A DNA stretch of 64,000 nt from Catenulispora acidiphila DSM 44928 (GTDB lineage: Bacteria > Actinomycetota > Actinomycetes > Streptomycetales > Catenulisporaceae). Position numbers and translations under genes: made by a program. The stretch is from positions 9,714,229 to 9,778,228 of the forward strand of contig NC_013131.1 in the NCBI RefSeq assembly GCF_000024025.1, in the 5' to 3' direction. The first letter of the stretch is position 1. Each line of letters opens with the position of its first letter. The notes beneath the pieces were generated by a model. That model was not told where the DNA came from. It did no database searches and worked only from the letters and a program-made list of their open reading frames with translations. Of this stretch, positions 1 through 9,163 are shown one piece after another.

Positions 1-417
1 GGATTCGACGTCGAACTCGCCGAGGTCCGCGATATCGAGGAGGCGGACTCGTTCGCGGAGGTGCATAGGGCACTGCGGATAGAGGCGGAGCAGGACCCGG
101 AGACAGTGCAGCACTTCGCGTCGCACGCAGTGCTCCTCAATCCGCGCGTCCATGCGTTCGTCGCGTACTTGGAGAGGAAACCGGCTGCCGCCGCCTTGGC
201 GTTCCGGCATGAGGACTCCGCCGGGCTGTTCTGGGTCGCCACCAAGACCTCCGCCCGCAAGCGCGGGCTCGGTGCGCTGGTCTCCGCTGCCGCAGTGGAC
301 GGCGCGTTCCGTGCCGGGGCGAAGAGCGCGACGCTGACCGCCACCGCGCTTGGCGCACCGGTGTACCGGCAGCTGGGATTCGAGCGGTTCTCGGGACGTG
401 CGCGGTATTCCTTCTAG
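1..417 (+). CDS. GNAT N-acetyltransferase, 5'-truncated by the window edge
   Basis: C-terminal 138 residues of a GCN5-related N-acetyltransferase. The frame stays open back to base 1, so the N-terminus is outside the window; a GTG at 61 is probably internal. The acetyl-CoA pyrophosphate-binding motif A reads RKRGLG at visible residues 86-91. It is followed by an Ala-rich helix, a β-strand (SATLTAT) and the usual terminal PVYRQLGFERF segment. The substrate cannot be told. A strong bidirectional hairpin separates it from the convergent aldolase gene. Confidence 0.85.
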   Translation, partial: GFDVELAEVRDIEEADSFAEVHRALRIEAEQDPETVQHFASHAVLLNPRVHAFVAYLERKPAAAALAFRHEDSAGLFWVATKTSARKRGLGALVSAAAVDGAFRAGAKSATLTATALGAPVYRQLGFERFSGRARYSF

Positions 418-426
418 GGAAACCGA

Positions 427-466
427 AAGCGGGGCGTACTCCTCAAATAAGGAGTACGCCCCGCTT
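427..466. terminator. Bidirectional hairpin terminator between GNAT gene and fbaA
   Basis: Perfect 17-bp stem (427-443 with 450-466) around a 6-base loop. It lies 10 bases after the GNAT stop and 27 bases before the end of the convergent aldolase gene, so it can serve both. No long T-run follows on either side. Confidence 0.85.
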
Positions 467-492
467 AGCGTTGTCTTCGCGGTCTCCGCGGA

Positions 493-1518
<1,026 letters not shown>

Positions 1519-1576
1519 CGCTGTTGTCTCCTTGGGTGGGACGGTCGCATTCGGATTAGCGCTGCTGGGGCGCAGT

Positions 1577-2323
1577 TTACCGGCTGCGGTGCCGGCCGCT
1601 CGATGCGACCGAATCCTGGTCGTCGGCCGGGTAGCCGGCGGGCGCGGCCGGGCCGGCCTTGCGGGACTTGCGCCACTCGAAGAAGATCGGCAGCAGCGAG
1701 AGCACCACGATGACCAGGGTGATCGGGATGATGTACTTGTCGACCTTGTCGGCGCTGATCACGTTGGACGCCAGCCGGCCCAGCAGCAGCACGCCGTCGG
1801 CCCAGATGACCCCGCCGATCAGGTTCGCCACGAAGAACTTCTTGGCGGGCATCTCCAGCACGCCGGCGACCGGGTTCATGAACGTGCGCACGACCGGGAT
1901 GAAGCGCGCCAGCACCACGGCCTTGGTCTCGCCGTACTGGTGGAACACCTCCTCGGCCTTGTCGACGTGCTTGCGCTTGAACAGGCGGCTGTCCGGCTTG
2001 TCGAACAGCGGCCGGCCGAAGCGCGCGCCGAGATAGTGCCCGAGCTGGGCTCCGGCCACGGCGCACACCGGCACCGCCAGCAGCAGCAGCGGCAGCGAGA
2101 GGTGGTGGCTGTTGGTCACGCCGGTGGACGTCTTGCCCGACAGGGTGAGCAGGCCGGCGATGAACAGCAGCGAGTCGCCGGGCATGAAGAAACCGATCAT
2201 CAGACCGGTCTCGGCGAAGATGATCGCGCAGACTCCGAGCACGGCGAAGTTGCCGAGCGCGTTGATCCAGTCCGTCGCGGAGATCGGATTGAAGGCCAGG
2301 AATTGGGCCATGGAGGAGGTCAC
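1577..2323 (-). CDS. DedA/SNARE-associated family membrane protein
   Basis: Integral membrane protein of the DedA (SNARE-associated/VTT) family. Members act in membrane homeostasis, and some are undecaprenyl-phosphate or phospholipid flippases. The 248 residues show the family pattern: an N-terminal re-entrant region (FAETGLMIGFFMPGDSLLF), the central RFIPVVRTFMNP-AG motif with conserved arginines, and two C-terminal hydrophobic helices. The start is uncertain: GTG at 2323 or ATG at 2311, neither with a clear ribosome site. The specific substrate is unknown. Confidence 0.9.
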   Translation of the reverse strand: MTSSMAQFLAFNPISATDWINALGNFAVLGVCAIIFAETGLMIGFFMPGDSLLFIAGLLTLSGKTSTGVTNSHHLSLPLLLLAVPVCAVAGAQLGHYLGARFGRPLFDKPDSRLFKRKHVDKAEEVFHQYGETKAVVLARFIPVVRTFMNPVAGVLEMPAKKFFVANLIGGVIWADGVLLLGRLASNVISADKVDKYIIPITLVIVVLSLLPIFFEWRKSRKAGPAAPAGYPADDQDSVASSGRHRSR

Positions 2324-2460
2324 AGGACTGAGGCTACCTTGTCGTTACTACAGCGTGTGGCAGATGGCGGGGGTGCGAACGGGTCCCGGCCTGGTCGGGC
2401 CGGGACTCGGGCGACGCGATGAGCCTGTGACCGGGTTGCTGGGCAGCCTCTCGGCGCCGG

Positions 2461-3360
2461 TCAGCTCGCTTGGTGCAGCGAGCCCACCATACCGAGCAGC
2501 GCCGAGTCGTACTCCGGGTCCACGGAGACGACCGCCGCGACCGCGAACGTGGTCGGAGCCGGTGCGCCGGGCGCGGCGTTGAGCTTCCACAGCATCGGCT
2601 GCACCCCGGAACCGGTATCGCAGGTCACGGCCCACTCGTCGTAGACGGCGGTCGTCGAGCCGGCGAGCGCGTACTTCGGCGAGGAGCGCAGGAGCACCGA
2701 GGTCTTGACCCTGTCGGAGTTCCCGGACGCCGCCGCCGGGCAGGTGATCGCCGAGGCGGAGGCCGCGCCGGCGGGCCACCAGCCGGTGTCCTTGGCCGCG
2801 GTGCTCAGCGGCCAGGTGGCCGCCGTGGCGGCGGACGCCAGGTAGATGCCGTCCACGCCGCAGGGCAGCGCCTGCGCTCCGGTTGCAACCGGAGTCGGCG
2901 CCGGGCGCGTCTTCAGCGTCACACAGCCGGTGGTGGCGGACAAGGAGGTGAGCTGCCAGCCGTCGGCGAGGGTGAAGCCGACCGTGCCGAGGTTCGAGGC
3001 GGTCCCCGCTTGTCCCGCGTTCTGCGCGGGAGTGGGGTTCGAGCCGGTCGGGGCGCCGCCGGTGCTCGGCGCGCCGGTCGACCCGCCCGAGGAGCCCGGC
3101 GAGACGGTGGCATTGCTGCTGCCGGAGTCCGACGGCAGCTGCGCACCGGCGACGACGCCGCCGGCCAGCGCGGCCGCGACGGTGACCGGTACCCACATCC
3201 GGCGCCACGACCACCAGGCGTCGCGCTTGGCCCGCACCCCCGCCGTGTGCTCGTTCGGCGGGATCCCGGGCCTGAGCGTGGAATGCGTGACGAGTTCACT
3301 GCGCGCCTGCAGCGCAGTACGCAGCCTCGTCTCGATTTCTAGCTCGTCCCGCTCTTCCAC
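2461..3360 (-). CDS. Single-pass membrane protein with Ser/Gly/Pro linker and extracytoplasmic domain
   Basis: No named family recognised. From a GTG at 3360 (preceded by TGGGGTG) the protein is 299 residues. It has a short acidic cytosolic N-terminus (ERDELEIETRLRTAL), seen in many actinobacterial anchored proteins, one transmembrane helix at about residues 56-75, a 50-residue Ser/Gly/Thr/Pro linker, then an extracytoplasmic domain with four cysteines (CVTLKTR, LPCGVDG, ITCPAAA, VTCDTG) that could form two disulfides. GTG codons at 3369 and 3423 are alternative starts. Convergent pattern with neighbours gives no functional clue. Confidence 0.7.
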   Translation of the reverse strand: MEERDELEIETRLRTALQARSELVTHSTLRPGIPPNEHTAGVRAKRDAWWSWRRMWVPVTVAAALAGGVVAGAQLPSDSGSSNATVSPGSSGGSTGAPSTGGAPTGSNPTPAQNAGQAGTASNLGTVGFTLADGWQLTSLSATTGCVTLKTRPAPTPVATGAQALPCGVDGIYLASAATAATWPLSTAAKDTGWWPAGAASASAITCPAAASGNSDRVKTSVLLRSSPKYALAGSTTAVYDEWAVTCDTGSGVQPMLWKLNAAPGAPAPTTFAVAAVVSVDPEYDSALLGMVGSLHQAS

Positions 3361-3501
3361 AGCCCGCACCCCAAAGTGTTGACACCTGATTAGGTTCTGG
3401 CAGGTAGACGCGCGAACCACCACGCTGGTTGCGTCGCGATCGCGCCTCTGGATCGAGGGCGCCTCGCGGCACCCGGCTTGCCCCTCTACACGTCCGTCTC
3501 A

Positions 3502-3559
3502 GTATCGAACATCAAGAATCTGTATCAAGCATTAAAATCTGCGTCAGACATTGAGATCC
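3502..3559. repeat. Three degenerate 19-20 bp tandem units at the pyrE 3' end
   Basis: Units at 3502-3521, 3522-3540 and 3541-3559 share the pattern (G)TATC..(A/G)CAT..(A)ATCT. The stretch is clearly more AT-rich than its surroundings, and the third unit contains the pyrE stop codon (3544-3546). Confidence 0.5.
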
Positions 3560-4119
3560 CCCAGCGTGTAGACCGTGTAGTAGGGCAATCCCTCAGCGGC
3601 GATCGCCTCGGCGGCGCCTGTCGCGCGGTCCACGATCGTAGCCACTGCCACTACCTCGGCACCGGCCTCCCTCAGCGTGCGCACCGCTTCCAGCGGCGAA
3701 CCGCCGGTGGTGGAGGTGTCCTCGACCGCGAGCACCCGGCGTCCGGCGACGTCCGGACCCTCGATGCGGCGCTGCATACCGTGCGCCTTGGCGGCCTTGC
3801 GCACCACGAACGCGTCCAGCGTGCGGCCGTTGCCGCCGGCCGCGGCCGCGTGCAACATCGCGGTAGCGACCGGGTCCGCCCCCATGGTCAGCCCGCCGAC
3901 CGCGTCGAAGTCCAGCTCGGCGGTCAGCTCCAGCATCGCGGTGCCGACCAGCGGTGCCGCGGTCCCGTCCAGCGTGATCCGCCGCAGGTCCAGGTACCAG
4001 TCGGCCTTGAGCCCGGAGGACAGCGTGACCTCTCCGCGCACCACCGCCTTGGCCTGGATCTCCTTCAGGAGGGCATCGCGGGCGGGGCTGGGGTGGGCGA
4101 CGATCGGCGCGTTGGGCAT
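3544..4119 (-). CDS. pyrE: Orotate phosphoribosyltransferase
   Basis: Converts orotate and PRPP to orotidine 5'-monophosphate, the fifth step of de novo pyrimidine synthesis. The 191-residue protein carries the type I PRTase PRPP-binding loop as VLAVEDTSTTGGSP, the LSSGLKADWYLDLR N-terminal substrate segment and the GLTMGADPVA loop. The ATG at 4119 is preferred; a TTG at 4137 in the same frame is an alternative. The gene stands alone and is not in a pyr operon, as is common in Streptomyces-like genomes. Confidence 0.93.
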   Translation of the reverse strand: MPNAPIVAHPSPARDALLKEIQAKAVVRGEVTLSSGLKADWYLDLRRITLDGTAAPLVGTAMLELTAELDFDAVGGLTMGADPVATAMLHAAAAGGNGRTLDAFVVRKAAKAHGMQRRIEGPDVAGRRVLAVEDTSTTGGSPLEAVRTLREAGAEVVAVATIVDRATGAAEAIAAEGLPYYTVYTLGDLNV

Positions 4120-4258
4120 GCCCCCAAGGGTAGCCAACCCGCCGCCGCCGCCGACTGCCTTCCTCAGCCTCTCGCCTCGGGCCGAGGACTGCGCTTAGGC
4201 TCAACCGGGTGAACGTCGTGTCCGAGCCGTGTGCTGTCGCCTGTTTTGGGAGCCTTCA

Positions 4259-5119
4259 GTGGCGATGATCTGTGCCGTCAGCTTCACCCGCTACGGCCGT
4301 CTCTATTACTACGCGCCAGGGTCCATCAGCCCGCACGTCGGCGACAAGGTACTCGTCCCCACCTCCGCGGGTCCCGAGGTGGCGGAGTGCATCTGGGCGC
4401 CCCAATGGGTCGACACATATGACGACGCGGGGATCGGCGGACTGGACGATCTCGTCGGCTTCGCCACCCCGGACGACTTGGCGCGCGACGAACGCAGCCG
4501 GGAGCGCCGCGCGCGGGCCCGCGTGGTCGCCAAGCGCCAGATCCGCGAGCAGGGTCTGCCGATGAAGGTGGTCGGCGTCGACTTCGTGGAGTCGGAGAAG
4601 CAGATCACCGTGTACTTCTCCGCTCCGCAGTACGTGGACTTCCGCGAACTGGTGCGGACCCTCGCCCGGGAGTTGGACGCGCGCATCGAGCTGCGTCAGC
4701 TCGGCGCCCGCGACGAGGCGCGCATCCAGGGCGGGATCGGACCGTGCGGACGGGACACGTGCTGCTCGACGTTCCTTAAGGACTTCGAGCCTGTGTCGGT
4801 ACGCATGGCCAAGGACCAGGACCTGCCGGTGAATCCGTTGAAGATCTCCGGTGCGTGCGGACGGCTTATGTGTTGTCTCAAATATGAGCATCCGCTCTAT
4901 GTAGAGACCAAGGCCAAGGCTCCCGCGCGCGGGGAGAAGGTCGTGACACCGGAGGGTCCGGGGCGGGTCGTCGGACTGAACGTGCCGTCGGAGACGGTGA
5001 AGGTGCGGCTGGACGAGACGGGGCGGACGTGCTCCTGCTCGCTCGCGTCGGTGTGCGGATCGCGGCAGGACTATGAGGGTTCGCGCAAGGACGGCTCTAT
5101 GCGGTGGGACGCGGAGTAA
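4259..5119 (+). CDS. ricT: RicT/YaaT-like PSP1 domain protein
   Basis: PSP1 C-terminal-domain protein of the YaaT/RicT family. In Bacillus, RicT belongs to the RicA-RicF-RicT complex, which carries Fe-S clusters and affects mRNA processing and development; the actinobacterial role is less clear. Two cysteine clusters match the family: GPCGRDTCCSTFL and SGACGRLMCCLKYEHP. Length is 286 residues. The GTG at 4259 is chosen because GGGAG lies 6 bases upstream and the conserved CAVSFTRYGRLYYY start follows. In many genomes this gene sits next to holB and tmk; here it is about 6 kb away. Confidence 0.85.
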   Translation: MAMICAVSFTRYGRLYYYAPGSISPHVGDKVLVPTSAGPEVAECIWAPQWVDTYDDAGIGGLDDLVGFATPDDLARDERSRERRARARVVAKRQIREQGLPMKVVGVDFVESEKQITVYFSAPQYVDFRELVRTLARELDARIELRQLGARDEARIQGGIGPCGRDTCCSTFLKDFEPVSVRMAKDQDLPVNPLKISGACGRLMCCLKYEHPLYVETKAKAPARGEKVVTPEGPGRVVGLNVPSETVKVRLDETGRTCSCSLASVCGSRQDYEGSRKDGSMRWDAE

Positions 5120-5252
5120 ATTCCTGCTCGGACATCCCTCTACCGGCTGTGACGCGGTGTGGAATCGGACGTTTCTGGATAGCTACCCTCAAACGATGCA
5201 CACCGGTCGTGTCACGCATAGCGCTCGCCGCGCTGTAGGAGGAGAACTGCCC

Positions 5253-6866
5253 GTGAATCCCAGTCCGACAGCACGGCGGGCCTTGGCGGTGGCGATCGCC
5301 GGCCTTCTCTTGACCACTGGGTGCGGCGGGAGTTCGCACGCGGCGCAGAAGCCTGCGGCGCCCGGGGGAAGCGCTTCGGGGAGCGCGACGCCGTCCACGG
5401 CGCCCGCGGCGTCCACCTCCAGCGCCGTTCCCGCGAACTTGCAGCAGTTCTACAGCCAGAAGCCGACTTGGGGGTCGTGCACCGCGGACAGCAGCGCTCC
5501 TGGCTGGACGTGCACGAAGATCACCGTGCCGCTGGACTACGCGGATCCGTCCAAGGGGACGACGTACATCATGGCGACCCGCAAGGCCGCCACCGGACCC
5601 GCGGACCAGCGCATCGGCTCGCTGCTGCTGAACCCCGGCGGCCCGGGCGGCGCGGGCATCGCGTACGCGCAGGACCCGAGCGTCGTCACCAAGGACGTCG
5701 CAGCACGCTACGACATCATCGGCTTCGACCCCCGCGGCGTCGGCCAGTCGGATCCGATCCGCTGCCTGTCGGACGACACCCCGGCGATGGACGAGTTCGT
5801 CTCCTCGGACCCGATGCCCCGCACCGACGCGCAGATCGCGGAGGTCGTCAAGGAGTCCCAGGCGATCGGCAAGGCCTGCGAGCAGAAGTCGGGCCGCATC
5901 CTGCCCTACGTCGGCACCCCCAACGCGGCCCGCGACATGGACGTCATCCGCGCCGTCGTTGGCGACACCAAGCTCCACTACCTGGGCAAGTCCTACGGAA
6001 CCTACCTGGGCGCCGTCTACGCGGGACTGTTCCCCCAGAACACCGGCCGACTGGTCCTCGACGGAGCCATCGACCCGACCCTGTCCGCCAAGCAGATGAA
6101 CATCGCCCAAGCCCAAGGCTTCGAGAAACTCATCCGCGAATTCGCCGCCAACTGCGTCACCCAATCCGGTTGTCCCCTCGGCACCGACAGCGCGACAGCG
6201 GTCGACAAGCTGATGACCTACCTGCAGTCCCTCCAGGACCACCCGGTCCCCACCCACGACGGCAACCGCACAGTCGACTACGGCCTGGGACTGACCGCAG
6301 TCCTCCAGGTGATGTACGTCCCCCAGTACTGGAGCGACCTCCGCGACGCCCTCAGCGCCGCCATGAACGGCGACGGCACCCGCCTCCTCCAGTGGGCCGA
6401 CCTCTACAACGACCGCACCGACGGCACATACGACAACCAGACAGACGCCAACATCGCCATCAACTGCCTCGACCGCCCCGACCCCGAAGCCCAGAACGCC
6501 CAGCAAATCGCCACCAAAGAGGTCCCGGACTACAAATCCCAAGCCCCCCTCCTCGGCGAAATGCTCGCCTGGGCCGACCTCTCCTGCGCCACCTGGCCAG
6601 TCAAACCCCAAACCCAACCAGCCCCCATCACCGCCCCCGGCAGCGCCCCCATCCTCGTCGTAGGCACCAAAGACGACCCCGCCACCCCCTACCCCTGGGC
6701 CCAAGGCCTAGCCAAGCAACTCCAAAACGGCCACCTCCTCACCTTCACAGGAAGCGGCCACACCGCCTACACCCGAGGCTCCCCCTGCATCGACAAAGCA
6801 GTAGACGCCTACCTCCTCCAAGCCACCCTCCCACCCCCAACCACCACTTGTGACGCCACCCCCTAG
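5253..6866 (+). CDS. Secreted lipoprotein α/β-hydrolase, tripeptidyl aminopeptidase (S33) family
   Basis: A 537-residue exported peptidase-like hydrolase. The GTG at 5253 follows a strong TAGGAGGAG site (5236-5244). The N-terminus has a signal peptide ending in LTTGC, so Cys24 is the probable lipidated residue. Catalytic elements in order are the oxyanion loop LNPGGPGGAG, the nucleophile GKSYGTYLG, the acid in GTKDDPATPY and the histidine in GSGHTAYTRG. A C-terminal TAP-like domain with cysteines follows. Related enzymes release N-terminal tripeptides from secreted proteins. The 3' half uses markedly more C- and A-rich codons than the 5' half. Confidence 0.88.
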   Translation: MNPSPTARRALAVAIAGLLLTTGCGGSSHAAQKPAAPGGSASGSATPSTAPAASTSSAVPANLQQFYSQKPTWGSCTADSSAPGWTCTKITVPLDYADPSKGTTYIMATRKAATGPADQRIGSLLLNPGGPGGAGIAYAQDPSVVTKDVAARYDIIGFDPRGVGQSDPIRCLSDDTPAMDEFVSSDPMPRTDAQIAEVVKESQAIGKACEQKSGRILPYVGTPNAARDMDVIRAVVGDTKLHYLGKSYGTYLGAVYAGLFPQNTGRLVLDGAIDPTLSAKQMNIAQAQGFEKLIREFAANCVTQSGCPLGTDSATAVDKLMTYLQSLQDHPVPTHDGNRTVDYGLGLTAVLQVMYVPQYWSDLRDALSAAMNGDGTRLLQWADLYNDRTDGTYDNQTDANIAINCLDRPDPEAQNAQQIATKEVPDYKSQAPLLGEMLAWADLSCATWPVKPQTQPAPITAPGSAPILVVGTKDDPATPYPWAQGLAKQLQNGHLLTFTGSGHTAYTRGSPCIDKAVDAYLLQATLPPPTTTCDATP

Positions 6867-6879
6867 CGTCAGGTACACT
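6848..6879 (+). promoter_or_regulatory. Candidate promoter of tRNA-Thr
   Basis: TTGTGA (6848-6853) and TACACT (6874-6879) lie about 36 bases before the tRNA. The 20-base spacing is longer than ideal, so this is a weak call. The upstream element overlaps the end of the hydrolase gene. Confidence 0.3.
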
Positions 6880-6914
6880 CGTGCACCGGCCCAAGGCGCA
6901 AGCCACCAGGCCCC

Positions 6915-6988
6915 GCCTCCTTAGCTCAGTCGGCCAGAGCGACGCACTCGTAATGCGTAGGTCATCGGTTCGATTCCGATAGGAGGCT
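6915..6988 (+). tRNA. tRNA-Thr (anticodon CGT)
   Basis: A complete cloverleaf can be drawn. The acceptor stem is GCCTCCT with AGGAGGC, the D-arm is GCTC...GAGC, and the anticodon stem is ACGCA with TGCGT around loop CTCGTAA, giving anticodon CGT that reads the Thr codon ACG. The T-arm is ATCGG-TTCGATT-CCGAT and the discriminator is T. CCA appears to be encoded at 6989-6991. A rho-independent hairpin follows within a few bases. Confidence 0.96.
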
Positions 6989-6992
6989 CCAC

Positions 6993-7030
6993 AAAAGGCC
7001 AGGTCAGATGTTTTCTGACCTGGCCTTTTT
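6993..7030 (+). terminator. Rho-independent terminator of tRNA-Thr
   Basis: A 15-bp perfect stem (6993-7007 with 7015-7029) with a 7-base loop, ending in a run of T. Confidence 0.92.
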
Positions 7031-7069
7031 GCGTGCTGGTACTGGCCTGGCGATCGGATGGGGGACTCG

Positions 7070-7726
7070 ATGAGCGCCGATGACATCCGGCAGACGGCGA
7101 AGGTGGGGTTTCGCAAGGATCTGAATTGGGTGAGCCTGCCGAATTCTTTTCCGTTTGGTAAGTGGGGGGATTCGCGGGAGTGGGTCGAGAATATGGCTGC
7201 GATGGTGTACTACGTCGGGCGGAGTCAGTTTGACGGGTCGCGGCCTACGCCGGAGTGGTTTATTCGGACTTGTGGGGTGATTGATGCTAGTTGGCGGGGA
7301 TTTGCGTCTGTGAAGAATCGCTATAAGTGTCTGTTGTTCCATGACGTTGATGCGCTGCCGGCGCATGTCGCTGTCGATGCTTACCTGGGGGATCTGCCGT
7401 GGGCTGAGGCGCGGGACATTTACGTTGGGGCGCATCACGACGAGGTTGTTGAGGGTCTGCGGGTTGAGGCCTTCGAGATGGCGGGGGCTGAGGCTGCCGT
7501 GCGGGCCGTGTACTTCACCGTGGGGGATCTGGAGACTCGTTCGCTGGTGGCTAGCTACAACTACGCGTTCCGGGCGGACGGTATGGATGTCCTTGTCCGT
7601 AGCACCTTTCCCGACCTCGGTCTTGTACGGGATGCGCTGCCTGTGCTCGACGAGTTCGTGCGGGGTATCACGCTCAGCTTCGGTGGGGACGCTGGGGCTG
7701 GGGCTGGGGCGGACGCCGGAGCGTAG
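7070..7726 (+). CDS. Hypothetical protein of atypical composition
   Basis: I do not recognise this 218-residue protein. It lacks a signal peptide or membrane helix, is rich in aromatic residues in its first half (for example SFPFGKWGDSREWVENM) and ends in a Gly/Ala tail encoded by GCTGGG repeats. Codon use is G/T-rich on the coding strand (many TTT, GGG, GTT), unlike the GC-third-position norm around it. Start: ATG at 7070 with GGGGGA 4 bases upstream, or ATG at 7058. It sits directly after tRNA-Thr, so horizontal acquisition is possible but unproven. Confidence 0.7.
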   Translation: MSADDIRQTAKVGFRKDLNWVSLPNSFPFGKWGDSREWVENMAAMVYYVGRSQFDGSRPTPEWFIRTCGVIDASWRGFASVKNRYKCLLFHDVDALPAHVAVDAYLGDLPWAEARDIYVGAHHDEVVEGLRVEAFEMAGAEAAVRAVYFTVGDLETRSLVASYNYAFRADGMDVLVRSTFPDLGLVRDALPVLDEFVRGITLSFGGDAGAGAGADAGA

Positions 7727-7749
7727 CGCAGGCGGCTATCGGCTTCCGG

Positions 7750-8202
7750 CTATGGCTGGTCGTCCTCCGGCGCGACGCGGGGAACCAGTGGCTCGACCTC
7801 GGCTTGAAGCAGGGGGTTGCCTAGGGGGTGGATGTCGCCGGCTTGGCGGAGGTAGCGCTGGGCTAGGACGAGGGTGCGGGGGAGGTTGAGTTGGTGGGTT
7901 TCGATGAAGACGGCTTCGGTGCGTTCGCCTTCGTAGGTGGTGTAGCCGTCGTAGGCGAGGGTTAGGGCTGTGGTGCCTGGTTGTGTTTGGGCTAGGTGGT
8001 CGCGGGCGGCTTCTAGGGTTTCGGGGATGTCGGCGCCGGGGGCTGCTGGGAAGCGGGTGAGGGTGGCGGTGCCGTCGGGGTGGCGGGCGAAGGAGAAGGG
8101 GGTGAAGGGTTGGTCGGAGAGTTGGGCGTTCTCCAGGGCGTAGTCCAGTGATGTGAACATGAGCTCTTTGGTGCTGTCCGCTGTGTCGTCCCAGATGGTC
8201 AC
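7750..8202 (-). CDS. Hypothetical protein
   Basis: A 150-residue soluble protein of no family I can name. A GTG at 8202 with AAGG 8 bases upstream is preferred; an ATG at 8160 is the alternative start. It has no Cys, no signal sequence and no obvious motif. Its predicted fold is mixed α/β, with the segment SLDYALENAQLSDQPFTPF near the start. The coding strand is C/A-rich. It is divergent from the DUF488 gene with 53 bases between them. Confidence 0.7.
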   Translation of the reverse strand: MTIWDDTADSTKELMFTSLDYALENAQLSDQPFTPFSFARHPDGTATLTRFPAAPGADIPETLEAARDHLAQTQPGTTALTLAYDGYTTYEGERTEAVFIETHQLNLPRTLVLAQRYLRQAGDIHPLGNPLLQAEVEPLVPRVAPEDDQP

Positions 8203-8255
8203 TCGGTCAGCCTTGCAGACCCGTTCGGTCGGCGGGCGGCTAATAGCCTGGCTGC

Positions 8256-8618
8256 ATGAGTGGCGACTATCGGGTGAAGCGGGCTTATGACGCGGCGGCG
8301 AAGGCTGATGGGAAGCGGGTCCTGGTGGACCGGTTGTGGCCGCGGGGGGTGAGCCGGGAGGCCGCCGAGCTCGATCTGTGGGCCAAGGACGCGACGCCCT
8401 CCAACGACCTGCGGAAGTGGCTGCACGGGCATCGCGACGAGTACGGCGAGTTCGTCGGACGCTACAACGCCGAACTTGACGGCGACGCGCAGCAGGCAGC
8501 CCTGGCGGAGATCCGCGCACTGCACGCCAAGCACACCGTCACGCTCGTCACCGCCGCCAAGGACGTCGACGACAGCCACGTGCCCGTCCTGCTCAAGCGG
8601 CTGCGGGAGGGCGAGTAG
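8256..8618 (+). CDS. DUF488 family protein
   Basis: A 120-residue protein of the DUF488 family. The family hallmarks RVLVDRLWPRGVSRE, the WAKDATPSNDLRKW segment and a histidine-rich GHRDEYGEF helix are all present, with a final VTLVTAAKD strand. The biochemical role of the family is not established. ATG start without a clear ribosome site, possibly leaderless. Confidence 0.88.
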   Translation: MSGDYRVKRAYDAAAKADGKRVLVDRLWPRGVSREAAELDLWAKDATPSNDLRKWLHGHRDEYGEFVGRYNAELDGDAQQAALAEIRALHAKHTVTLVTAAKDVDDSHVPVLLKRLREGE

Positions 8619-8696
8619 CGCGGAGGCGGCGACCCGTCGGCGGCCGTCTAAAGGCCCTGCGGTACAAAGGATGGGGAGCCTAGGGAGGGAATCCTG

Positions 8697-9152
8697 ATGA
8701 AGTTCCAGACCGCGATCGACATCGACGCCGCCCCGGCCACCGTATGGCGCGCCCTGACCGACGTGGAGTCCTGGCCCAAGTGGTCCGCCTCCATGACCTC
8801 GGTCGAGCGCCTCCAGCAGGGCGAACTGACCGTCGGCAGCACCGCGCGGGTCACCCAGCCGAAGCTGAAGGCCGCCGTCTACACGGTCACGGAGTGCGAG
8901 CCCGGCAAGTCCTTCGTGTGGGAGATGAAGGCGACCGGCGTGAAGGTCCGCGCCATCCACCTCGTGGAGGACCGGGGCGAAGGCCACGCACGCATGATCC
9001 TCGGCATCGAGCAGACCGGCGCGCTCAGCGGACTCATCAGCATGCTCTACGGCAAGCTCACGCGGCAGTACGTGACCATGGAGGCCGAGGGCTTGAAGAA
9101 GGCTGCGGAGGCAGAGGCGCAGACGTTGGAGTCGGGGACGGCAAGCGACTAA
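8697..9152 (+). CDS. SRPBCC (polyketide cyclase/dehydrase-like) protein
   Basis: A 151-residue START/SRPBCC-fold protein that would form a β-grip cavity for a hydrophobic ligand. The N-terminal pattern IDIDAAPATVWRALTDVESW PKW is diagnostic, followed by the GSTARVTQP and FVWEMKATGVKV strands and a long C-terminal helix. GGGAGGG lies 7 bases before the ATG. The ligand is unknown. It converges on the membrane XRE gene, 11 bases away. Confidence 0.85.
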   Translation: MKFQTAIDIDAAPATVWRALTDVESWPKWSASMTSVERLQQGELTVGSTARVTQPKLKAAVYTVTECEPGKSFVWEMKATGVKVRAIHLVEDRGEGHARMILGIEQTGALSGLISMLYGKLTRQYVTMEAEGLKKAAEAEAQTLESGTASD

Positions 9153-9163
9153 ACGACCGCGGG

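Noticed and set aside
3379-3410. TTGACA with a TAGACG 20 bases downstream on the + strand
   Set aside because: It points away from the anchored-protein gene into a stretch without a + strand gene, and the spacing is too long.
6989-8255. A genomic island with attachment sites at tRNA-Thr
   Set aside because: No integrase and no repeat of the tRNA 3' end were found downstream; only base composition is suggestive.
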